DNA of 5,754 nucleotides, from the NCBI GenBank assembly GCA_021828745.1, contig JAJZDE010000084.1, positions 1 through 5,754 of the forward strand. Reading direction: 5' to 3'. Shown piece by piece: positions 1 through 4,716 of the stretch; within the stretch, counting starts at the first letter, position 1, and each line of letters begins with the position of its first letter. This DNA comes from Pseudomonadota bacterium (lineage in GTDB: Bacteria > Pseudomonadota > Gammaproteobacteria > Burkholderiales > Ferrovaceae). The notes under the pieces are model-generated. The model had not been told where the DNA came from and did no database searches. It was given only the letters and a program-made list of their open reading frames with translations. The translations under genes were made by a program, and so were the position numbers.

Positions 1-2
1 CC

Positions 3-242
3 GAACTGGTGACGTTCGGGTGTCCGCGACCAGGCTACGCGACCCTCCGCAACCTGCTCAAGGGATCGAACATGATCGCCTACCGCAATGGTGCCGATAT
101 CGTCCCCACGGTGCCAGGGGCTTTCCTGTGGTGGGCGTATCGGTCCTATACGGACTGGACTCGGATCGGGAAAAGCGATGATCCGTTGCTGGATCACCTG
201 ATCGCAAATTACATCACCTCATTGCAGAAAATGCCGAGTTGA
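3..242 (+). CDS. Class 3 lipase-like protein, C-terminal fragment (5' end outside window)
   Basis: This reading frame is open to the left edge, with its first whole codon at position 3, and ends at TGA 240-242. The 79 visible residues match the last part of class 3 (alpha/beta-hydrolase) lipases. A strand reading VTFGCPRPG follows where the nucleophile elbow would be. Next comes RNGADIVPTVP, whose Asp (codon 96-98) fits the catalytic acid. Near the end is DDPLLDHLIANYI, whose His (codon 195-197) fits the catalytic base. The GxSxG serine motif must lie upstream of the window and was not seen. If intact, the protein would hydrolyse an ester or lipid substrate. Similar lipase-like genes occur in phages of proteobacteria, but that is from memory. 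It is convergent with the minus-strand cluster, with one base between the two stops. The GTG at 9 is not a credible start because it would remove the catalytic core. Confidence 0.72.
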   Translation, partial: ELVTFGCPRPGYATLRNLLKGSNMIAYRNGADIVPTVPGAFLWWAYRSYTDWTRIGKSDDPLLDHLIANYITSLQKMPS

Positions 243-243
243 T

Positions 244-1323
244 TTATTCGCACAAACCGTAGGAAGAAGAACATGAAATTTTATCTTCAAGATCGAATAT
301 AAAATTTGATTGCCTCCCACCTCGTGAGGTTTTACTCCATTCCACGACTTTCGTGATGTTACCTCTTTCGACGGCAGTATGCGTCTCACCGATGGCCGCA
401 AAAAACGTGGATGCCCCGCGTTTACTTGCTTTTCCAACCAATTCTTCCCATTCCGAAATACGGTTGATGTGGTCATGCCACCGAATATCAATTTGTCGGA
501 TTTCGTCTTTCGTCGCATTTATGCAGGGCATACACCCAACACGCCCGCATCCTTGCAAATAGAGCGGGTTCGGCTCTAAACCTTGGCGCTTTGCATAAGC
601 AAAAACGTCCAGTGCGTTCCATTCGACAATCGGACGAAAGATATAAATTCGTAGTCCGATACGCTCCATCTTTTTTGCATCTTTCCGGGCTGTGCTTTCA
701 TCCCTGCGTATTCCCTGCCAACTAATTACATTATATCCCGCATCAAGCAAATCCATCTGATAGCCCACTGCCAAATCACGCTTCAATTCCTCCGTACAAA
801 ATTGGGCCTTCCGACTGGGGAAACGACCCTTCCACAAGCACAAATCCAAGAAAGGATTGCCGGTAGGGTGCAATACCTCCAATGCTCTGCGCTTCGCCTT
901 ATTTGTCCAACGTATTTTGCGCCCCCCTCCCACTTTTTTGGTCTTTTGCACAAACATACAGCAACGCCCGTCTTTTTTAACTATCTTGAAATGCAAATGG
1001 CCGCACCCGTCACGCGCCCATATCGGAAAACCTTCACCGTCCACGACCCCCTCCGTGGCATATTTTCTCCCGCATCTGGCATCTCGGGCGATGAATTTTC
1101 TTTTATTTGCAATCTCTTCCGAAAAATCCGCTTTGAGACGGTCTATCTTAATCCCCAAACTGCGCTCAAGATAGTCCAAATGTTCGTATACAAGATCGTG
1201 TTCGTTTCCCGTGTCACAAAAGATGGCGCGCAAATTCTCACGCGGTATGCGATTAAGGGCGAGCAATAGGGTTGCTGTGCTGTCCTTGCCTCCAGAAACA
1301 CTAACCACATGCATTATTTTCAT
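244..1323 (-). CDS. PAPS reductase / PP-loop ATP-pyrophosphatase family protein
   Basis: This 359-residue protein belongs to the PAPS reductase/DndC-like PP-loop superfamily, which adenylates a substrate or handles activated sulfur. The nucleotide loop is SGGKDST at residues 10-16, followed by DTGNEHD at 37-43. CTEELK (176-181) and WQGIRRDES (202-210) are the usual second-half motifs, then RPIVEWNALDVF (230-241) and NPLYLQGCGRVGCMPC (252-267). Cys259, Cys264, Cys267 and possibly Cys176 could bind a metal or an Fe-S cluster. A lysine/arginine-rich insertion lies at about 107-146, and the C-terminus has a further Cys pair. The start is the ATG at 1321-1323, which overlaps the methyltransferase stop (ATGA) and has AGGA six bases upstream. 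An in-frame start at 1359 would add 12 unsupported residues. The substrate is unknown. True sulfate reduction is unlikely in a phage setting; DNA or RNA sulfur modification or a nucleotide-related role is possible. No other dnd gene is present. Confidence 0.88.
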   Translation of the reverse strand: MKIMHVVSVSGGKDSTATLLLALNRIPRENLRAIFCDTGNEHDLVYEHLDYLERSLGIKIDRLKADFSEEIANKRKFIARDARCGRKYATEGVVDGEGFPIWARDGCGHLHFKIVKKDGRCCMFVQKTKKVGGGRKIRWTNKAKRRALEVLHPTGNPFLDLCLWKGRFPSRKAQFCTEELKRDLAVGYQMDLLDAGYNVISWQGIRRDESTARKDAKKMERIGLRIYIFRPIVEWNALDVFAYAKRQGLEPNPLYLQGCGRVGCMPCINATKDEIRQIDIRWHDHINRISEWEELVGKASKRGASTFFAAIGETHTAVERGNITKVVEWSKTSRGGRQSNFIFDLEDKISCSSSYGLCE

Positions 1324-2549
1324 GAATTTTCCTGTTCGGCAATCCTCTGGCCAATCCAACGCATGACCGGAACTGACATACTGTTCCCTACGGCTTTATA
1401 ACGAAGTGTGTCGGGGGCCATCCCGTTGCGCCACGGCACGAGGGCCCAATTGTCAGGGAATCCCTGGAGTCGCTCACATTCGATGGGAGTCAACCGGCGC
1501 ACCTGCGATTTGGTAGCGATGGATTGGGATTGCGGGGATGACGACCCAAGCGCCCCAAATCGCTCCGTGCTTGACACTGGGTCTTGGCGGCTATCAAAAG
1601 CGACAATCTCCGCAATCGCGTGCACATCTGTTGATGTGAGCGTGTAGCAAATATCGCCAAACCCGTTTCCGTTGCCGCCAGCATCCCTGCCACGGCCAAT
1701 AGTATTTCCGGCGAGCGAAAAACATTCTGACTCGACGATGAAAGTTTCGGAATCAAAATCCTGTCGCCCGCCGTGGGCCGACAGAGTCGTCGCCACATCT
1801 ATCGCTCCTGAGCAATTTCTTCCGCCGAGGGCCAGCCGTTCGCCACTCGCTCCAGCGCCAATCTCAGCGCGTCTGGCAAGTGCTTTCCTCGATTCTCTGC
1901 GCGTCGCAGAATTCCTGCGCACGCTTTCTGGCTCAAAAAGTATTTTTGCGGGATCGAACCCCTCTCTAGCACTTGAGATAACGAAGACGCGACGGCGACG
2001 TTGGGGCAATCCGAAATATTGAGTATTGAGGATTCGCCAGGCAATTGCCCTTTTGGGTCCAAGCACAACACCTGCGTCCGTCCACTTTTTCCCTGTCGGG
2101 ACGAGATCGCAATCCTCTCCTGCAAGCGCGCCGAGAAAGCATCCAAAGGCATTGTCTTTGCTGTTGAGCACTCCGGGGACGTTTTCCCAGAGCGTGACGC
2201 ATGGATGGTCCCCTCGAACAGATCGAACTGTATCGATGGCATTAGCGATTCTGACGTATTCAAGAGTGAGCCTCCCTCTGGGGTCTGAAAGTCCGGCGCG
2301 AAGTCCGGCGTGAGAAAAAGACTGGCACGGAGGTCCGCCCACCAGCACATCAGGGGCGGACACTTCTCCGCTCATAATTCGGTCTGCGATGCACGTCATG
2401 TCTCTCAGATTGGGGACTGAAGGATAATGATGTGCCAGTACAGCAGATGGAAACGGCTCGATCTCGGCAAGCCATGCAGGAGTCCAGCCAAGATCATGCC
2501 AAGCCACCGAAGCCGCCTCGATGCCGCTGCACACCGAGGCGTATTTCAT
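1320..2549 (-). CDS. DNA (cytosine-5-)-methyltransferase
   Basis: This 409-residue enzyme transfers a methyl group from S-adenosylmethionine to C5 of cytosine in DNA. The conserved motifs appear in order. Motif I is VCSGIEAAS (6-14), the SAM-binding loop. Motif IV is GGPPCQSFS (71-79), with catalytic Cys75. Motif VI is ENV (122-124) and motif VIII is QRRRRVF (183-189). Motif IX is RRLTPIECERLQGFPDNW (351-368) and motif X is AVGNSMSVPVM (386-396). The stretch from about 195 to 345 is the target-recognition region. It is Gly/Ser-rich and includes DFDSETFIVE, a pattern I associate with phage-type enzymes; the target site cannot be read from it. The start is the ATG at 2547-2549, which overlaps the upstream stop as ATGA and begins directly with MKYASVCSGIE. 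Two earlier in-frame ATGs (2567, 2558) lack a ribosome binding site. No restriction enzyme gene is visible, so it is probably a solitary methyltransferase that protects phage DNA. Confidence 0.95.
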   Translation of the reverse strand: MKYASVCSGIEAASVAWHDLGWTPAWLAEIEPFPSAVLAHHYPSVPNLRDMTCIADRIMSGEVSAPDVLVGGPPCQSFSHAGLRAGLSDPRGRLTLEYVRIANAIDTVRSVRGDHPCVTLWENVPGVLNSKDNAFGCFLGALAGEDCDLVPTGKKWTDAGVVLGPKRAIAWRILNTQYFGLPQRRRRVFVISSAREGFDPAKILFEPESVRRNSATRRESRKALARRAEIGAGASGERLALGGRNCSGAIDVATTLSAHGGRQDFDSETFIVESECFSLAGNTIGRGRDAGGNGNGFGDICYTLTSTDVHAIAEIVAFDSRQDPVSSTERFGALGSSSPQSQSIATKSQVRRLTPIECERLQGFPDNWALVPWRNGMAPDTLRYKAVGNSMSVPVMRWIGQRIAEQENS

Positions 2550-2755
2550 GGCAAGCATTCGTACCATTTTCTGTCAAAATTACTCATTGCCGCAGCGGGG
2601 GAATTTCCTATTGCGCGCACACCCCCATAGGATGCAGTCCATGATTTTCTGGAATAATCAGCGATCAATTCTGGCTTATAAATTGCACTAGGAAGAGTAG
2701 CGCAACTCAGAACCTCCTGGATACCCACCAAAACACGCCAAATTTCTTGGTCCAT
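2546..2755 (-). CDS. Small phage-type hypothetical protein (69 aa)
   Basis: This 69-residue protein has no function I can assign. The gene is supported by a strong AGGAG seven bases before its ATG, a 17-base gap from the gene before it, and a 4-base ATGA overlap with the methyltransferase start. It has no signal peptide, membrane segment or Cys motif. The C-terminal stretch GVRAIGNSPAAAMSNFDRKW resembles the ending 'G.(S/T)P.EA...FD..W' found in many small phage proteins, recalled from memory and not checked. Its tight placement suggests the ribosome that finishes it re-initiates on the methyltransferase, which has no ribosome binding site of its own. It may therefore set methyltransferase expression whatever else it does. 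Confidence 0.8.
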   Translation of the reverse strand: MDQEIWRVLVGIQEVLSCATLPSAIYKPELIADYSRKSWTASYGGVRAIGNSPAAAMSNFDRKWYECLP

Positions 2756-2762
2756 TTCAAAT

Positions 2763-2767
2763 CTCCT
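2763..2767 (-). promoter_or_regulatory. Ribosome binding site (AGGAG) for the 69-aa gene and, by coupling, the methyltransferase
   Basis: On the minus strand AGGAG lies seven bases before the ATG at 2755. No comparable site precedes any candidate methyltransferase start, so this site probably serves both genes through the ATGA overlap. Confidence 0.75.
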
Positions 2768-2772
2768 AAGTT

Positions 2773-2994
2773 TTACGCGCTTCTGACTTCGATTGGGTCA
2801 TGGTAGATCATGTCAATTTGATCTCGGCATTTTGGACACGATAATGCCGCGTGCTCACCACAGGTTTCGCAATAAATCTCCGATTCGTACCACAACGTAT
2901 GAGCCGAAAACTCCCCGCATGTCGGGCACTTGAGTTCGCATCCTTCCGTCAGTTCGTCGGTAAATTTCCACCATTCGAGTCTTTTTATTTCCAT
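2773..2994 (-). CDS. Zinc-ribbon-like small protein (73 aa)
   Basis: This 73-residue protein has three CxxC pairs: CPTC (23-26), CETC (42-45) and CPKC (53-56), with an extra Cys19. The first two pairs are spaced like the two knuckles of a zinc ribbon; the third may form a half-site or permit an alternative pairing. The C-terminal tail is acidic. Such proteins bind zinc and often contact nucleic acid or act as adaptors; the partner is unknown. The start is the ATG at 2992-2994, which shares its A with the TGA stop of the RNA ligase (TGATG), with GGAG eight bases upstream. A TTG one codon earlier is also open but less likely. The overlap suggests translational coupling with the ligase. The gene ends in TAA, 17 bases before the 69-aa gene. 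Confidence 0.82.
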   Translation of the reverse strand: MEIKRLEWWKFTDELTEGCELKCPTCGEFSAHTLWYESEIYCETCGEHAALSCPKCRDQIDMIYHDPIEVRSA

Positions 2995-4130
2995 CAATTG
3001 AACTCCGTTCCGTTTTTGCGCGTAAGATAGTCTCCAGAAACCGACTTGATGAATACACCGGGACGAGATACGCTGGTCATGACAATTCCTTCACGGATAT
3101 GATCCGCATCCAATACCGTTTTCCCGTCTGTGTATTCCTGCATTTTTTTTACCGAGAACGGCCCTACATACAGGATTGGAACTGGATAAAAATCAAGCGC
3201 ATTTCCATTACATCCCGACATAACCTGCGGCAAGGAAAACCAGATGCGATCATTCGTATATCCGTGCGCCAGTCCAAATACCCTGACTCCCAACTCTTTT
3301 CCGTAAGTAAGGTCTTGTACCCCAGGACCAAAGGTTTCACCGAGAATATAGAGCGGAAAGGTTTCGTCAGCGAATGATTCAAACAGGCTATCGATCTTTT
3401 CAACGATGGAGCGAGTTGATCTGACATAGAGATTGTTCTGGTTTTTCTCGTTATTTTTGAACACAAGTCCTTTTGCGCCAAGACCTTTCGAGAAGATCAA
3501 GACGTTCTTGTTTTTGCCGAACGCTTCCGGGTGCGCGTCTTTCAATGGCAGAATGGCAATTCCAGTAAATGTTCCGTGCAGTTTTTCGGTGAAGATTACT
3601 TCCTCGCCATCGGCAAACACGTCCGGGCAGGATTTCCAGTTTTCCACATCAAAAGCCACGGTAAAATCTGTTCCGGCATTGAAAACCTCACCAGCCATTG
3701 CCACTGGGATCGGGGGTTCGTACTTGGTGATGCCGAGCAATCCGGCGACCTCTTCGCCTTCTGAGATATACACAAACTCCGATTTTCCCGCTCCAGTCCT
3801 GATTTGTCCGGTTGTTTCAGAATCTTGCCACACGCCAAGGCAAAGACCCTGAGACAGCACTCCGCGAAGTTTTATGGCCTTGACACGGTTACCGTCTTTG
3901 CCATGCAACAATCCCTTTTGTTTCTCGTGATCCCAGAATCCAAGATGGTGCAACAACCATTCAGGGATAATCGCTGCTTCTGGAATATAGGCCACCAGAT
4001 CGCCCGTTTGATACTCACCGCGCTTGATGATGCATTCGTACCCGTCAACACGGGCCACGTCCAGACGATCCGCATTGGGATGGTTTTCAACTGCTCTGAT
4101 ACGTTTGATCAAAACTTGGAAAGCGCTCAT
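2994..4130 (-). CDS. RNA ligase, DRB0094 (Deinococcus Rnl)-like family
   Basis: This 378-residue ATP-dependent RNA ligase seals nicks with an RNA 3'-OH end through a covalent lysyl-AMP intermediate. The N-terminal third resembles the OB-type domain of DRB0094-family ligases: IRAVENHPNADRLDVARV (11-28), then GDLVAYIPEAAIIPEWLL (43-60) and KAIKLRGVLSQGLCLGV (84-100). The nucleotidyltransferase domain follows. Motif I is EKLHGTF (182-188) with nucleophile Lys183. LIFSKGLGAKG (211-221) is probably motif Ia. Motif III is ILGETFG (262-268), IIIa is RVFGL (283-287), IV is REGIVMTS (346-353) and V is FIKSVSGDYL (360-369). All key residues are present and the length is full. The start is supported by AGGAGG four bases before the ATG; that site overlaps the stop of the 52-aa gene. 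Phages are known to use such ligases to repair host-nicked RNA. No polynucleotide kinase partner is in the window. Confidence 0.9.
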   Translation of the reverse strand: MSAFQVLIKRIRAVENHPNADRLDVARVDGYECIIKRGEYQTGDLVAYIPEAAIIPEWLLHHLGFWDHEKQKGLLHGKDGNRVKAIKLRGVLSQGLCLGVWQDSETTGQIRTGAGKSEFVYISEGEEVAGLLGITKYEPPIPVAMAGEVFNAGTDFTVAFDVENWKSCPDVFADGEEVIFTEKLHGTFTGIAILPLKDAHPEAFGKNKNVLIFSKGLGAKGLVFKNNEKNQNNLYVRSTRSIVEKIDSLFESFADETFPLYILGETFGPGVQDLTYGKELGVRVFGLAHGYTNDRIWFSLPQVMSGCNGNALDFYPVPILYVGPFSVKKMQEYTDGKTVLDADHIREGIVMTSVSRPGVFIKSVSGDYLTRKNGTEFN

Positions 4131-4134
4131 ATTT

Positions 4135-4140
4135 CCTCCT
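4135..4140 (-). promoter_or_regulatory. Strong ribosome binding site (AGGAGG) for the RNA ligase
   Basis: A full AGGAGG lies four bases from the ligase ATG and touches the TGA stop of the preceding 52-aa gene (4140-4142). This fixes the ligase start and links the two genes in translation. Confidence 0.8.
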
Positions 4141-4298
4141 CAAATAATCCGTGGTTCAGGCCGGAACTGAGCGGCCTCGGGGTGACGTTCCAGACGGTCG
4201 CGCATGTTCTGCTCCGCCAGCGCCCGGATGCGCTCCGGGGTCCAGTAACGGCATAGTCGGATATAGGCTTTCTTTGGGTCGTTTGTTGTTGGTGTCAT
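4140..4298 (-). CDS. Small hypothetical protein (52 aa)
   Basis: This 52-residue basic protein is unrecognised. It reads as a mostly helical, charged peptide: WTPERIRALAEQNMRDRLER (residues 19-38) would form an amphipathic helix. It has no Cys, no signal peptide and no membrane segment. The chosen start is the ATG at 4296-4298, which has AGGAG six bases upstream. An in-frame ATG at 4334 would give 64 residues and has only a weak, distant GAGG. The stop overlaps the ligase ribosome binding site. The gene is supported by its good start signal and by filling the space between the 117-aa gene and the ligase, not by family resemblance. Confidence 0.68.
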   Translation of the reverse strand: MTPTTNDPKKAYIRLCRYWTPERIRALAEQNMRDRLERHPEAAQFRPEPRII

Positions 4299-4304
4299 CG
4301 TTTT

Positions 4305-4309
4305 CTCCT
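4305..4309 (-). promoter_or_regulatory. Ribosome binding site (AGGAG) that decides the 52-aa gene start
   Basis: AGGAG sits six bases before the ATG at 4298 on the minus strand. It favours the short form of the gene over the 64-residue form starting at 4334. It lies in the largest gap of the cluster, 4299-4347, which otherwise shows no clear promoter or hairpin. Confidence 0.65.
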
Positions 4310-4347
4310 GATGTGAAAAGACCGTGAATTTCATGGTCCAGATTCCC

Positions 4348-4701
4348 TCAATCGGCCACTCGCCTCCATCCTTCAGGGGAGTATTCCCGCTGACGACGAA
4401 TCTCGTATATCCCCGGAGTAATCAAGATCGATTCGTGGGTGTCGAAGGAGCGAAGATGCTCGATCAAGATTTCCGTTTCTTCTGTGGCCTCGATAACCTC
4501 AAGGTAACTGATAAGCGGATCGCCCGATTCAAAGACGCGCACATTTGGGCGTTCTGCTATCACATGGTGATGCCCGGTTTCGCTATGGGCCACAATATAA
4601 GCCCCATTTTCGGGATTCATCAAGTTCAGATTTTCCGGCAATTTTTCAATGCGACGAATCATCAGATCGCCCTGAGCTGCACAATTTTTGAATGTTTTCA
4701 T
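4348..4701 (-). CDS. Conserved phage-type hypothetical protein with HSETGHHHV motif (117 aa)
   Basis: This 117-residue soluble protein begins MKTFKNCAAQGDLMIRRI and carries AYIVAHSETGHHHVI (34-48). I recall this combination from unnamed proteins of phages and bacteria, often encoded next to DUF6745-type repeat proteins, as here; that recollection is unchecked. The middle reads as a compact beta-rich fold, with RVFESGDPLISYLEVIEATE (55-74). The tail, PGIYEIRRQREYSPEGWRRV (96-115), is basic. The His cluster at 39-46 could bind a metal or serve in catalysis, but no enzyme family is evident. AGGAG six bases before the ATG fixes the start. Only 15 bases separate it from the stop of the DUF6745-type gene, so the two are almost certainly co-transcribed. 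Confidence 0.83.
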   Translation of the reverse strand: MKTFKNCAAQGDLMIRRIEKLPENLNLMNPENGAYIVAHSETGHHHVIAERPNVRVFESGDPLISYLEVIEATEETEILIEHLRSFDTHESILITPGIYEIRRQREYSPEGWRRVAD

Positions 4702-4707
4702 TTGATT

Positions 4708-4712
4708 CTCCT
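4708..4712 (-). promoter_or_regulatory. Ribosome binding site (AGGAG) for the 117-aa gene
   Basis: AGGAG lies six bases before the ATG at 4701 on the minus strand, inside the 15-base gap after the DUF6745-type gene. It supports this start. Confidence 0.7.
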
Positions 4713-4716
4713 ATGA

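Noticed and set aside
319..333. Possible terminator for the lipase-like gene: ACCT/AGGT inverted repeat followed by TTTT.
   Set aside because: The stem is only four base pairs with a four-base loop and the T run is short. It lies inside the PP-loop coding region and is likely chance.
802..1269. Plus-strand open frame of 155 residues.
   Set aside because: It lies wholly opposite the PP-loop gene, whose motifs are unmistakable. The translation shows no recognisable motif and there is no convincing start signal.
1324..1359. Twelve-residue N-terminal extension of the PP-loop protein.
   Set aside because: It would overlap the end of the methyltransferase by about 40 bases and has a weak start signal. 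The ATGA overlap with AGGA gives a better start at 1323.
1799..2350. Minus-strand open frame of 183 residues.
   Set aside because: It is an alternative frame inside the methyltransferase gene, across its motif IV to VIII region. It has no family resemblance.
3433..3852. Plus-strand open frame of 139 residues.
   Set aside because: It is opposite the RNA ligase catalytic domain and shows no motif of its own.
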